From: Nocardioides turkmenicus | GTDB taxonomy: Bacteria > Actinomycetota > Actinomycetes > Propionibacteriales > Nocardioidaceae | Reading direction: 5' to 3' | DNA: 64,000 bases | Assembly: GCF_011045035.1 (NCBI RefSeq) | Contig: NZ_JAALAA010000013.1 | Coordinates: 62,001 to 126,000, forward strand | In this document: positions 15,501 through 23,607 of the stretch, one piece after another | How the letters are laid out: every line of letters begins with the position of its first letter | Numbering within the stretch: the stretch's first letter is position 1 | Translations under genes and position numbers: made by a program | The notes under the pieces: generated by a model | What the model saw: only the letters and a program-made list of their open reading frames with translations | The model's database searches: none | What the model was told of the DNA's origin: nothing

Positions 15501-17837
15501 CTGCTCGGTGCCGTCCGTGGCGCCGTCCTTCTCGACCGTGTACGTCACCGAGGACGCGCCGTCGGGGAGCTTGATCCAGGCGAAGGCACCGTAGGCGTCG
15601 CGGCCGCTGAACTCGCCGCTCTGGTCGCCGGCTCGCAGCGTCCAGCCGGTGTAGTCGCCGTCGGCGCGCCGGTAGTGCACGACCGCGTAGTCGCGGTCGA
15701 CGGCGCTCGGGTTCTCCGCCTCGGGAGCCTTCCCGGCCGTGGTCTCGGCGAGGTCGCTCGCGGTGCGTCCGTCACGGTCGACGACCACGGCCTTGTAGCG
15801 CAGAGCAGTGCCTTCGGCCACGGCCGCGGGGACGTACTGGGTGATCTTGTAGGGCGCGTGGTCGACGGAGCCGAGAGTGCGCCACTTCCCGTTGCCGATC
15901 TGGGCGGCGAAGACGACGCGGGCGCCGTCGGTCTCCCCCGGGTCGGCGGAGAGCGTGACCGTGCCGGTGGCACCGGCCTCGGGGGCGGTCAGCGTCAGCG
16001 TGGGCCTCGCGCCGGCGTCGGGGAGCTCGGACTCGGCGCGCAGCACGACGGAGGACAGGGCCGGGACGGTCACCTCGATCTCGCCGCCGACGGACGCTGC
16101 GGTGGCCTCGCCGCCGTAGATCGTCTCGAAGGACGCCGACTCGACGGGCAGGCTGACGGTCTTCGGCTCGGTCGCGTTGTTGACCGCGACCACGTACTCG
16201 CGGTCATCGCCGGTGCGGGAGAACGCGTAGACGGAGCCCTCCGCGTGCAGCTCCTTCTGGGCGCCGTCGGTCAGGGCCGGGTGGTCCTTGCGGACCTTCG
16301 CCAGCGCGGCGATGGCGGTGTAGATCGGGTGGCTGGTGTCGTACGCGTCGGCAGCATGGGTGCGGTCGGTGCCGAGCTGGTCGTCGTCGAGGTAGTCGGC
16401 AGTCTCGGACGCGAAGAGCGTCTGGCGAGCGTCCTTGTCGCCGCCGGCGCCGGTGAAGCCCTGCTCGTCGCCGTAGTAGACGACCGGGTTGCCGCGGGAG
16501 AGGAACATCAGCTCGTTGGCGAGCCGGGCCCGCTGGACGAGCTCGGCGTCGCTCGCGTCCGGGTGGTCGGCTCGAAGGAACGTGCCGATCCGGCCCATGT
16601 CGTGGTTGCCGAGGAACGTGACCTGCTCGTAGGCGTTGGCCTTGTCGGTGGCGTACTTGTAGTCGTCGGCGAAGACCCCTGCGAGCCGGTCGGCCGGGGC
16701 GCCGAGCGAGGCGTACGCGCGGGCGGCGTCCTGGAACGGGAAGTCCAGGGTGGAGTCGAGGCGGCCGCGGGTGACGTACGGCGAGGTGACGTCGGTGTCG
16801 GCGGAGTAGACCTCGCCGAACATGAAGAAGTCCTCGCGCCCCTGCTCGGCGGCGTAGGCGTCCAGTGCGGTCGCCCACTCGGTCCAGAAGTCCAGGTCGA
16901 CGTGCTTGACGGTGTCGATGCGGAAGCCGTCGATGTCGAAGTCGCGGACCCAGCGCTGGTAGATCTTCTTCATCCCCTCGACGACCTCGGGGCGCTCGGT
17001 CCACAGGTCGTCCAGGCCGCTGAAGTCGCCGTAGGTGGTCGACTCGCCCTCCCAGGTGGAGTCACCGCGGTTGTGGTAGAGCGTCGGGTCGTTGAGCCAG
17101 GACGGCACCATCTCGCCGGTGTTGACCGGGGTGTAGGGGAACGAGTCGCCATCGACTTTCACACGATCCGAGGCGGGATCGGCGTCGTCGAACGGGCGGC
17201 CCTCGGCATCCAGGTAGGGGAAGGCGCCCTTGGGGCGGTAGCCGTACTTCTTCTCCGCGTAGTTGACGGTGTCGGCGGTGTGGTTGGTGATGACGTCGAA
17301 GAAGACCTTCATGCCCTTGGCGTGGGCCTCGTCGACGAGCGTCTCGAGATCCTCGTTGGTGCCGAAGTGCGGGTCGACCTGGGTGAAGTCGGTGATCCAG
17401 TAGCCGTGGTAGCCGGCCGAGGCGTTCGCACCCTCGCCCTGGACGGGCTTGTTCTTGAAGATCGGCGCCATCCAGATCGCGGTGGTGCCGAGGCCCTTGA
17501 TGTAGTCGAGGCGCTCGGTGAGACCCTGGAGGTCACCGCCCTGGTAGAAGCCCTTGTCGGTCGGGTCGAACCCGGTCGACAGCCGCGAGCCGGTCAGGCC
17601 GCCCTTGTCGTTGGAGGTGTCGCCGTTGGCGAACCGGTCGGGCAGCACGAAGTAGAACTGCTCCTGCGTCGCCTCGTGGCGGGCGGGCTCGGCGGCCAGC
17701 TTCGCGTCCGAGGGCGGCTTCGGAGGTGCCGCCGCCGAGGCCGGTGTGGCCGTCTGCAGCGCCGTGGCGAGCATTGCGGCCGCGACCACGGTCGCCGCCA
17801 TCCGGGGCGCGCCGGGTGCGCCACTTCTTCGATTCAC
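12513..17837 (-). CDS. Secreted amylase-pullulanase fusion (two GH13 domains)
   Basis: This 1774-residue enzyme degrades starch and pullulan outside the cell. From the GTG at 17837 (GAGAGG just upstream) a Sec signal peptide ends near ATPASAA (residue about 36). Domain 1 is a GH13 alpha-amylase (about 45-570) with nucleophile Asp308 in GFRIDTV, acid Glu in FGEVYS and FLGNHD. Two CBM41-like modules follow (AVVHYRRADGDYTGW near 715; AVIHFHRPDGDYDGWGL near 815), then a CBM48-type module (LSVWAPTAHDVKLEL near 1060). Domain 2 is a pullulanase-type alpha-1,6-glucosidase with nucleophile Asp1381 in GFRFDLMGHH, acid Glu1418 in YGEGWNFGE and ADAHDNE. All three catalytic carboxylates are present in both catalytic domains. 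Confidence 0.93.
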   Translation of the reverse strand: MNRRSGAPGAPRMAATVVAAAMLATALQTATPASAAAPPKPPSDAKLAAEPARHEATQEQFYFVLPDRFANGDTSNDKGGLTGSRLSTGFDPTDKGFYQGGDLQGLTERLDYIKGLGTTAIWMAPIFKNKPVQGEGANASAGYHGYWITDFTQVDPHFGTNEDLETLVDEAHAKGMKVFFDVITNHTADTVNYAEKKYGYRPKGAFPYLDAEGRPFDDADPASDRVKVDGDSFPYTPVNTGEMVPSWLNDPTLYHNRGDSTWEGESTTYGDFSGLDDLWTERPEVVEGMKKIYQRWVRDFDIDGFRIDTVKHVDLDFWTEWATALDAYAAEQGREDFFMFGEVYSADTDVTSPYVTRGRLDSTLDFPFQDAARAYASLGAPADRLAGVFADDYKYATDKANAYEQVTFLGNHDMGRIGTFLRADHPDASDAELVQRARLANELMFLSRGNPVVYYGDEQGFTGAGGDKDARQTLFASETADYLDDDQLGTDRTHAADAYDTSHPIYTAIAALAKVRKDHPALTDGAQKELHAEGSVYAFSRTGDDREYVVAVNNATEPKTVSLPVESASFETIYGGEATAASVGGEIEVTVPALSSVVLRAESELPDAGARPTLTLTAPEAGATGTVTLSADPGETDGARVVFAAQIGNGKWRTLGSVDHAPYKITQYVPAAVAEGTALRYKAVVVDRDGRTASDLAETTAGKAPEAENPSAVDRDYAVVHYRRADGDYTGWTLRAGDQSGEFSGRDAYGAFAWIKLPDGASSVTYTVEKDGATDGTEQTIDLAETGEVWVEASGDGQLTTRPDGVYPAPDTSKAVIHFHRPDGDYDGWGLHTWTGAASPTEWSKPLQPTGKDAYGVTFEVPLVDGATSLNYIVHKGDEKDIPNDRSLDLTTYGHEVWLNSGDTGYLLPSVGSAPELDLTKAHAQWIDETTVVLPEEKASGSALSTQLVYDRDGGITVEDGALSSEGRWLRLQPASLTDEQEARFPHLKEYAAFTVDTRDRDRIREALAGQVVLTQRIGNGALVTGTGVQTQGILDDLYAEKAEKASLGPVFKGGKATLSVWAPTAHDVKLELGDRTVPMRRDHASGVWSATGSAAAWRGKEYRYVVTVWAPSVQKLVTNKVTDPYSVALTADSERSLVADLGDGSLAPKGWSTLKKPEAVALKDAQIQELHIRDFSIEDATSDHPGRYLAFADKDSDGAKHLRKLAESGTSYVHLLPAFDIATIPERKSDQTTPDCDLESYAADSEKQQECVAAAAARDAYNWGYDPYHYTVPEGSYATDPDGADRTVEFRQMVKSLNEDGLRVVMDVVYNHTTSSGQAKTSVLDRIVPGYYQRLLADGSVATSTCCANTAPENAMMGKLVVDSIVTWAKDYKIDGFRFDLMGHHPKANMLEIRKALDALTLEKDGVDGKSIILYGEGWNFGEIADDARFVQATQKNMAGTGIATFSDRARDAVRGGGPFDADPGVQGFASGLYTDPNSSAANGTEAEQRARLLHYQDLIKVGLSGNLADYSFTDTNGRQVKGAEVDYNGSPAGYADEPGDALAYADAHDNESLYDALAFKLPASTSTADRARMQVLAMATAALSQGPALSQAGTDLLRSKSLDRNSYDSGDWFNAIHWDCEDGNGFGRGLPPAADNKDKWPYAKPLLAEGNVPGCPEIEGASAAYQELLRIRTDEAAFHLATTAQVQEKLSFPLSGKEETPGVITMRLGDLVVVFNATTQTQQQRITEAEGAGYRLHPTQADGSDEVVKSSAFDSGSGTFTVPARTVAVFTR

Positions 17838-17946
17838 TGTGAGGGCCTCTCTGATTGTGCCGGGCATGCGAGGGTCGTGCGGGTCGCGCGAAGTGGCCGA
17901 CCGGCCGGCGCCCATGGGGGTCGGCGCCGGGCGGTCGGCCGAGGGA

Positions 17947-19329
17947 TCAGCTGCAGGACTTGGCGCCGACGTGCAGCGCCAGGGCGGTGTTGGCGCCGAG
18001 GGTGGCGGTGAACTGGCCGGAGCCGTTGACGGTGACGCTCCTGCCGCTCTGTACGTCGCAGTAGGTGCCCGCTGCCAGCGACGTCTGGAAGGTGCGGGTC
18101 AGCGAGAAGGACTCGTGGTTGATCGCGACGTATGCCTTGCTGCCTCGTCCGAAGGCGATGGCGTCGTAGCCGTTGTCCCACCAGTCGGTGACGGCCTGGC
18201 CGCGGGCGGTGTTGCGGAAGGCGACCATCTTCTTGATCTCGGGCCAGGCGTGCTGGCACTTCCAGCCGTCCTGCCAGCAGGCGTCGACCCTGCCGGCGTT
18301 GGGCGGGCCGGCGTCCTTGTCGCTCCACTCGTAGCCGGAGTTGATGTCGGGCGAGCCGTAGGGCCAGGCCAGCATGAAGACGTTGGCCAGGGTGTAGTTG
18401 GCGCCGTCCTTGTAGTTGAGGGTGTCGCCGCCGCGCTCGGTGTCGTGGTTGTCGACGAAGACGCCTGAGCTGCCCGAGGACATGTAGCCCCAGCCCTCGC
18501 CGTAGTTCTTCAGGTAGGCGAGGTTCTCGTTGTTGAAGACCCGCTTCAGGTCACGGGCGTAGCGGAACTCCTGGACGTCGCCGTTGCCGAGGTACTCGCT
18601 GGGCGAGACCGCCTCGCCCGCGCCGAAGATGGCCTCCTGCTTCCAGTAGGCGTTCGGGTTGCTCAGCCGGGACTTGATGTTCGCCAGGTCGGAGGCGGCC
18701 ATGTGCTTGGCGGCGTCGATCCGGAAGCCGTCGACGCCGAGCGAGAGCAGGTCGTTGAGGTAGCCGGCGATCTTGCCGCGTACGTAGTCCTCGCCGGTGT
18801 CGAGATCGGCGAGGCCGACCAGCTCGCACTCCTGGACGTTCGTGCGGTCCTGGTAGTTGGTGATCTGCGCAGTGCAGTTGTCCAGGTCGAAGGAGGAGTA
18901 GAGGCCGGGGTAGGCGTACTTGCTGTAGGACGACCCGCCGGTGCCAGTGCCGGAGCCTGCGGACATGTGGTTGATGACGGCGTCGGCGACGACCTTCACG
19001 CCGGCGGCGTGACAGGTGTCGATCATGTTCTTGAAGGCGGTGCGGTCACCTAGCCGGCTCGCGATCCGGTAGCTGACGGGCTGGTAGGACGTCCACCACT
19101 GCGGGCCCTGGATGTGCTCCTGGGGCGGGGAGACCTGGACGTAGCCGTAGCCGGCCGGGCCCAGGGTGTCGGTGCATTCGCGGGCAACCGAGGCGAACTT
19201 CCATTCGAACATCACCGCGGTGACGTCCTTGTCTCCCGGCGGCGCGGCCTGTGCTGGGGCGGGGAAGGTGAGGGCGGCGGCGGTTCCCGCCGCGAGGGCA
19301 AGGGTGGCAGATATCGACTTTCTGGCCAT
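17947..19329 (-). CDS. Secreted GH13 alpha-amylase
   Basis: This 460-residue extracellular alpha-amylase (1,4-alpha-glucan hydrolysis) starts at ATG 19329 after GGGAGG, with a Sec signal peptide ending near APAQA (residue about 29). Catalytic residues are Asp205 in [10 protein letters not shown], Glu in GAGEAVSP and Asp in VDNHDTERG; the Ca-binding [11 protein letters not shown] is present. It matches the Streptomyces-type enzyme in length but lacks a starch-binding CBM20. It lies 109 bp upstream of the amylase-pullulanase gene on the same strand, so the two may be co-regulated. Its promoter carries CTTGCAG-type operator sequence. Confidence 0.93.
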   Translation of the reverse strand: MARKSISATLALAAGTAAALTFPAPAQAAPPGDKDVTAVMFEWKFASVARECTDTLGPAGYGYVQVSPPQEHIQGPQWWTSYQPVSYRIASRLGDRTAFKNMIDTCHAAGVKVVADAVINHMSAGSGTGTGGSSYSKYAYPGLYSSFDLDNCTAQITNYQDRTNVQECELVGLADLDTGEDYVRGKIAGYLNDLLSLGVDGFRIDAAKHMAASDLANIKSRLSNPNAYWKQEAIFGAGEAVSPSEYLGNGDVQEFRYARDLKRVFNNENLAYLKNYGEGWGYMSSGSSGVFVDNHDTERGGDTLNYKDGANYTLANVFMLAWPYGSPDINSGYEWSDKDAGPPNAGRVDACWQDGWKCQHAWPEIKKMVAFRNTARGQAVTDWWDNGYDAIAFGRGSKAYVAINHESFSLTRTFQTSLAAGTYCDVQSGRSVTVNGSGQFTATLGANTALALHVGAKSCS

Positions 19330-19402
19330 GGTTCCTCCCAGAGCTGTTTGGCGACGTAGTGGGGGCGTACGGCCGGAGATGCACGGGCCTGATCGCTTGA
19401 AT

Positions 19403-19456
19403 CTTGCTGCAAGATCTTGCAGCCCGACGGTAGAAGTGATCGCTGTCACACGTCAA
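19403..19456 (-). promoter_or_regulatory. Alpha-amylase promoter with MalR-like operator
   Basis: Reading the minus strand, TTGACG (19451-19456) and CTACCG (19428-19433) lie 17 bp apart and fit a vegetative -35/-10 pair. The predicted start point near 19421 falls inside CTTGCTGCAAGATCTTGCAG (19403-19422, plus strand). CTTGCAG repeats are the known targets of the LacI-family maltose regulator MalR/Reg1 in Streptomyces amylase promoters, so binding here would block initiation. The regulator gene is not in the window. Confidence 0.6.
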
Positions 19457-19505
19457 CCCCTTGCGGGGAGACATCTCAAAGAAGCAGCGCAGGGCGGAGC
19501 AAGTC

Positions 19506-19525
19506 GCTGCAAGAGTTTGCGCAAG
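19506..19525. promoter_or_regulatory. Second MalR-like operator, opposite orientation
   Basis: On the minus strand this reads CTTGCGCAAACTCTTGCAGC, close to the operator at 19403-19422 but inverted and about 104 bp away. Two separated operators would allow looping or independent control. The remaining sequence to 19733 holds no gene I can support; a short frame on the minus strand reads MATIASAPGVTAEL, faintly like the start of a LacI HTH, but it decays at once. Confidence 0.45.
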
Positions 19526-19733
19526 CTTCAGCAGCACAGCGCAGCCCATGAGGGAGTTCAGCGGTGACTCCTGGGGCGGACGCGATGGTTGCCATCGACG
19601 TCAACCCATGGTCGTAGCCGTCAAGAACGGCGACCTGAGCTCCGGCGCCGGGAGTAGCGCCGTGGAGGCTGCCGCGACGAAACATCTCCAGGCCGGACAG
19701 AACGTTGATACCTTGGTCCCCCGGGCGCGAGCG

Positions 19734-20303
19734 TCACACGGCCGCGGGCTGCCACTCACCTTCGAGTAGTGAGAAGGAGACACTGTCGCGCCAGGCTCCG
19801 TTGGTGTGTACGTGGTCGCGGATCGTGCCCTCGCGCTGGAAGCCCAGCGATTCCACCAGCCGCATGCTGGCGGTGTTCTGTGGCCCGATGTTGGCCGTCA
19901 GTCGGTGCAGGCCGAGGTCTCCGAATCCGAACTCGATCATCCGCGACACCGCCGCTCGAGCAATGCCGCGGCCCTGCCACTCGTGTCGCAACGCGTAGCC
20001 CAAGTCGGCGGCCTTGACTCCTCCCAGGCCGAGACGGACGAACCCGATTACGGTCTCTGGGGAGTCCGAATCAGCGATGGCAAGGTAATACTCGCTGCGT
20101 GGCGTCTCAAGCTGTCGCTTGAGGATCCCATCGAGCATGGATTGCGCCTCAGCTCGATCACGAGATGCGAAGCTGAGCCAGTAAGTGACTCGCTCGTCGC
20201 CGACAATCGAAAGTACGCCGTCGGTGTCGCTTGCCTCGAAGTCTCGCAGCAGCAACGAACCTGCAGGCAGTCTGAGAGGCTCAGACGGGGTACGCCCTGT
20301 CAT
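19734..20303 (-). CDS. GNAT N-acetyltransferase, RimJ/RimL type
   Basis: The 189-residue protein has the GNAT fold with the RimJ/RimL-like start LPAGSLLLRDFEASDTDGV, acetyl-CoA-binding LRHEWQGRGIARAAVSRMIEFGF (landmark QGRGIA) and the typical VESLGFQREGTIRDHV near the C-terminus. It transfers acetyl groups to an amine, either a protein N-terminus or a small molecule. It overlaps the HTH/TPR regulator gene by 4 bp and must be translated with it, so it belongs to the accessory cluster. No substrate can be assigned. Confidence 0.88.
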   Translation of the reverse strand: MTGRTPSEPLRLPAGSLLLRDFEASDTDGVLSIVGDERVTYWLSFASRDRAEAQSMLDGILKRQLETPRSEYYLAIADSDSPETVIGFVRLGLGGVKAADLGYALRHEWQGRGIARAAVSRMIEFGFGDLGLHRLTANIGPQNTASMRLVESLGFQREGTIRDHVHTNGAWRDSVSFSLLEGEWQPAAV

Positions 20304-21568
20304 GGGTGCATCGTCAACGGTCGAGCGACGAAGGCCTCGACCTGACCGCGCAGCTCGTCGGCGGCCTTGCTATCGGAGGCCGCGTCAGCCGCAGCTCCGA
20401 CTCGTTGGACGCTCTTCACGACGCCCCCGATCCGAAGGTCACGTGGGAGTTCGAGCACCGGGGCGATGGACTCAGCCGCCCCCTCGACCTCGCCGTTGGC
20501 GATCCGGATGATCGCTTGATCACACCGAGCTCCGGCGGCATCGCCGAAGGCCCAGGTGTCTCGTGTGTCGTCGCTGTATGCGTCGACTGCCTCTTGTGCG
20601 GCACCAACGCTTTCAGGGTGGTTGGGTAGCCAGCTCAAGGCGTCAGCGGCATAGTAGGCGGCGCGTGCGTCGGTGAAGGTGAGGATGCCACCGAGTCCAT
20701 CGAGGTCGGTGGGTTCCATGGCGTCGGCGATCTCATCGGCACGGTGGATGCTCTGGGTCGCCTGCTCCTCGTTGCCGAGGCGGGCCCATGCTCGTGCGCC
20801 TGACGACTCCAGCCACAGCGTGGCGCTGTTCACTGCGTTCGTTGCCAAGCCTCGGTCGACGTAGCGGAGCGACTCCTGTGGCCGACCGTCCCAGTAGACG
20901 ATCAGGGCCATCAGCCCGTTCAGCCAGGCCGCAACGGTCGTGTTTCCGGCCTGCTCGGCGAGGATCAGTGCGGTGCGCGCCTGGGTAACGGCGGCTCGCG
21001 GGTCACCGAGATCATGGGACGCCTTGGCAAGGATTCCGCCCGTGACGGCGCCGATGCTGAAGAGCTGGGCGGCGTCGCCCGGTCGGCGGGGGGTCAGGAT
21101 CGCCTGGTGAACGGCGTCCTGGAGCGTGACCAGCGGGTTGATCAACTCGGGAAGAGCCTGCACCGGGTAGGCCCGGGCAAGGTCGCGCAGCTCTTCTTCG
21201 AGCAGGGAGTAGTCGTCGATGCCGGGCATGTTCAGTGCTAGGTGGCGGGCCTTCTCGGCAGCCATGGTGAGAGCCTCCTGGTAGCTGGGGCGTCCGGCCG
21301 GCGCTGTTGCAGCCGGATCGTGGGGCCCGAGAAGGACCGCGACCGGATGACCAAAAGCGCCTTCCAACGCCCGAGCGATCGCCGGTGTCGGCTGAACCTC
21401 GCCGAGCGCGCGGGTGCCAAGTCGCCGCGCGTGATCCTCGGAGAGCGTTACAGACCGACCACCGGCCGTCGCCGAGGCGCGTTCAACCGAACGGGCGACA
21501 TCACGCCAGGTCAGACCGCGCTCGATCTTGATCGCCTCGAGCGTCGTACGAGGTGCAGTTGATGTCAT
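20300..21568 (-). CDS. HTH (XRE-like) regulator with TPR-type C-terminal domain
   Basis: The 422 residues begin with an HTH-like region (TLEAIKIERGLTWRDVARSVER, then TPAIARALEGAFGHPVAVLLG) followed by a long helical repeat domain (QARTALILAEQAGNTTVAAWLNG, SGARAWARLGNEEQATQSIHRADEI) typical of actinobacterial XRE/TPR regulators. Such proteins often control neighbouring small-molecule or peptide genes. The gene is divergent from the TetR gene; the gap holds a 10-bp-periodic repeat that may be its operator. The GNAT gene follows with a 4-bp overlap. Confidence 0.75.
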   Translation of the reverse strand: MTSTAPRTTLEAIKIERGLTWRDVARSVERASATAGGRSVTLSEDHARRLGTRALGEVQPTPAIARALEGAFGHPVAVLLGPHDPAATAPAGRPSYQEALTMAAEKARHLALNMPGIDDYSLLEEELRDLARAYPVQALPELINPLVTLQDAVHQAILTPRRPGDAAQLFSIGAVTGGILAKASHDLGDPRAAVTQARTALILAEQAGNTTVAAWLNGLMALIVYWDGRPQESLRYVDRGLATNAVNSATLWLESSGARAWARLGNEEQATQSIHRADEIADAMEPTDLDGLGGILTFTDARAAYYAADALSWLPNHPESVGAAQEAVDAYSDDTRDTWAFGDAAGARCDQAIIRIANGEVEGAAESIAPVLELPRDLRIGGVVKSVQRVGAAADAASDSKAADELRGQVEAFVARPLTMHP

Positions 21569-21630
21569 TTGGTCGTCCTCCTGTTTACACCTTGCCCGAG
21601 CACACGGCCCGACGTCAGTGACTCAGCCTG

Positions 21631-21693
21631 AATGTCGGTCGATGTCCGCCGATATCGGTTGATGTCTACCGAGTGTTCGTGGAGATGTCGGTC
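21631..21693. repeat. 10-bp-periodic iterons in a divergent promoter
   Basis: Consecutive 10-mers AATGTCGGTC, GATGTCCGCC, GATATCGGTT and GATGTCTACC start at 21631, 21641, 21651 and 21661, with another exact GATGTCGGTC at 21684-21693. The period of one helical turn puts all units on the same DNA face. They lie 63 bp upstream of the HTH/TPR gene and about 100 bp upstream of the TetR gene, so cooperative binding by either regulator is likely. Confidence 0.7.
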
Positions 21694-21791
21694 CCGTTCC
21701 CTCAACGCTGAATCCAGGCGAAGTGCGCCAGCGACCTGTGTGACGCCACGAGCATACGTGGCCACCGTCGCCACCAACCGGAGGAAATTGA

Positions 21792-22517
21792 ATGAGATCT
21801 CGGCGTGCGGCCCCCGGACGTCCGCGGCATGTCCCAAGCACCAGCGCCGCATCGCCACGTGACCAGGTGCTCAACGCGGCGGCGGAACTGTTCGTCACTC
21901 GCGGCTTTGCGGCTACCTCGACCCGGGAGATCGCGGAGCGGGTCGGCATTCGGCAAGCGAGCTTGTATTACCACTTCGCCGGGAAGGACGAGATCCTCGC
22001 CGAGCTCTTGCAGCGCTCTGTACGTCCCACAGTGGACAAGGTCGAGAAGATCGAGGCGCTCGTACCGCCCGAGACTCACGCGACCGCGCTCTACCTCCTC
22101 GCGCTGATCGACATCCGAACTCTGGCCGAGGCACCCCACAACGTCGGCATCCTCTACGCCCAGTCCGACGTAACCAACAGCGAGATCTACACCGAGTTCC
22201 AGCACACCCGCCGCGAACTGGTTGACGCCTACGGCCGCATCGGCCTCCAAGCCGCCTCAGTCGCCGTGACCGCTGACATCGACGCCCCAGAGCTGGGCGA
22301 GATGTTGATGCACTCGATCGAAGTCGTCACCGGCATCCGCAACGCCGGGACGGCGATGACCCCACAGCGAGCGAATCGCATCGCAGAAGCGGTGCTGAGG
22401 ATGTGCGACGTGCCCAGGGAGACCATCACGACCGCAGCCGCGACGGCAGCCGGACTGCTCGCGGAGTTCCACCACGAAGACGTGTTCAACGACGCCACCT
22501 CTCACCAGAACCTCTAA
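21792..22517 (+). CDS. TetR/AcrR-family regulator
   Basis: This 241-residue protein has a TetR HTH (RDQVLNAAAELFVTRGFAATSTREIAERVGIRQASLYYHFAGKDEIL in residues about 22-68, with YYHF as landmark) after a basic N-terminal extension, and a helical ligand-binding domain. The C-terminal region has no motif I recognise. It is the first gene of the unit that continues with the radical SAM enzyme, ATPase and kinase genes, about 90 bp before the radical SAM start. It probably controls this unit through the repeats in its upstream gap. Confidence 0.9.
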   Translation: MRSRRAAPGRPRHVPSTSAASPRDQVLNAAAELFVTRGFAATSTREIAERVGIRQASLYYHFAGKDEILAELLQRSVRPTVDKVEKIEALVPPETHATALYLLALIDIRTLAEAPHNVGILYAQSDVTNSEIYTEFQHTRRELVDAYGRIGLQAASVAVTADIDAPELGEMLMHSIEVVTGIRNAGTAMTPQRANRIAEAVLRMCDVPRETITTAAATAAGLLAEFHHEDVFNDATSHQNL

Positions 22518-22606
22518 GTCTCCTCGCCGGCCCGTCGCCTCAATCGTCTGTGGCGGCGGGTTGCCGAGGCCAGCACAGCCGAAATCATCCCTGCGAGGAG
22601 CACCCA

Positions 22607-23596
22607 ATGATCCAGATCATCGAGGATGTCCCCTCGGCAGCAAGTAGCCGTCTCGGGTTCGTGTGGCTGGAGATCACCGGCCGCTGCCAACTCGAGTGCG
22701 TCCACTGCTACGCCGAGTCTGGGCCAGCCGGGAACCACGGCACCATGACCGTCACCGACTGGGAACGGATCATCGACGAGTGCGTGGCACTCGGCGTGAC
22801 CATGGTGCAGTTCATCGGCGGCGAGCCAACCCTTCACCCTGATCTGTCGGCTCTCATCGAGTATGCCCTTGAGCGGGGTCTCGAGGTGGAGGTCTTCTCC
22901 AACCTCGTTCACGTCTCCCCTGTCCTGTGGAAGGCGTTCGATCAGCCGGGTGTACGTCTCGCCTGTTCCTGGTACTCCACCGACCCTGGCGAGCATCAGT
23001 TGATCGTGCGCCGCAACACCCACGCCCGCACGAAGGACAACCTCGCAGAGGCGGTACGCCGCGGAATCCCGGTGCGCGCGGGCATCATCGGGATACGCGA
23101 GGGCCAGGACGTCGATGCAGCGGCACGCGAGTTGGCCGACGTGGGCGTGACCGAGTTCGGCGTGGACCATCTGCGCCAGGTCGGCCGAGGGCTCCGCGAC
23201 CGCGACGCCTCGATCGCGGAGCTGTGCGGCAACTGCGGCGACGGCGTGGTCGCCGTAGGCCCGGACGGGTCGGTCTGGCCCTGCGTCTTCTCACGGTGGA
23301 TGTCGGCCGGGAACGTCCACCACGCCACCTTGGTCGACATCGTCACCGGCCCGGCGATGACCCAGCGCCGCACCGAGCTCGGCTTCACCGATCACCACTG
23401 CGATCACGAGCACGAGGCTGAGATGGGGGAAGACACCGTGGCCTGCCGCCCCTCGACGCCATGCAGCCCCGCCTGCAACCCCAAGTGCCACCCCCGGTGC
23501 GGCCCGGCCTGCAACCCGAACTGCAGCCCGAAGTGCAGCCCCTCATGCCAACCGTGCGGGCCCGGGCGCCGCTGCTGGCCATTCTACGAGCACTAG
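22607..23596 (+). CDS. Radical SAM/SPASM-like enzyme with tandem CxPx Cys-rich tail
   Basis: The 329-residue protein has the radical SAM cluster motif Cys27-x3-Cys31-x2-Cys34 (GRCQLECVHCYAE), the GGEPTLHP motif and a SPASM-like region (Cys207, Cys210, Cys226 in CGNCGDGVVAVGPDGSVWPC). The last 52 residues hold 11 Cys; residues 286-317 are eight near-perfect CxPx units (CSPA, CNPK, CHPR, CGPA, CNPN, CSPK, CSPS, CQP). GCGAGGAG precedes the ATG. SPASM enzymes modify peptides, often at Cys; no separate precursor gene is visible, so the tail itself may bind extra metal clusters or be the modified substrate. This last point is inference. Confidence 0.88.
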   Translation: MIQIIEDVPSAASSRLGFVWLEITGRCQLECVHCYAESGPAGNHGTMTVTDWERIIDECVALGVTMVQFIGGEPTLHPDLSALIEYALERGLEVEVFSNLVHVSPVLWKAFDQPGVRLACSWYSTDPGEHQLIVRRNTHARTKDNLAEAVRRGIPVRAGIIGIREGQDVDAAARELADVGVTEFGVDHLRQVGRGLRDRDASIAELCGNCGDGVVAVGPDGSVWPCVFSRWMSAGNVHHATLVDIVTGPAMTQRRTELGFTDHHCDHEHEAEMGEDTVACRPSTPCSPACNPKCHPRCGPACNPNCSPKCSPSCQPCGPGRRCWPFYEH

Positions 23597-23607
23597 CCCG
23601 TACCGTT

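Noticed and set aside
12621-18011. A plus-strand open frame of about 1800 codons opposite the amylase-pullulanase gene
   Set aside because: It is the GC-rich antisense shadow of a clear two-domain GH13 enzyme, is rich in Val/Gly/Arg/Leu without any recognisable domain, and has no ribosome-binding site.
19476-19685. Possible LacI-type regulator remnant on the minus strand next to the amylase
   Set aside because: Only about ten residues (MATIASAPGV) resemble a LacI HTH start; the rest does not align with a regulator in any frame.
23462-23557. CRISPR-like or satellite repeat in the radical SAM gene
   Set aside because: The 12-bp periodicity comes from in-frame CxPx codons within a supported coding sequence; there are no spacers.
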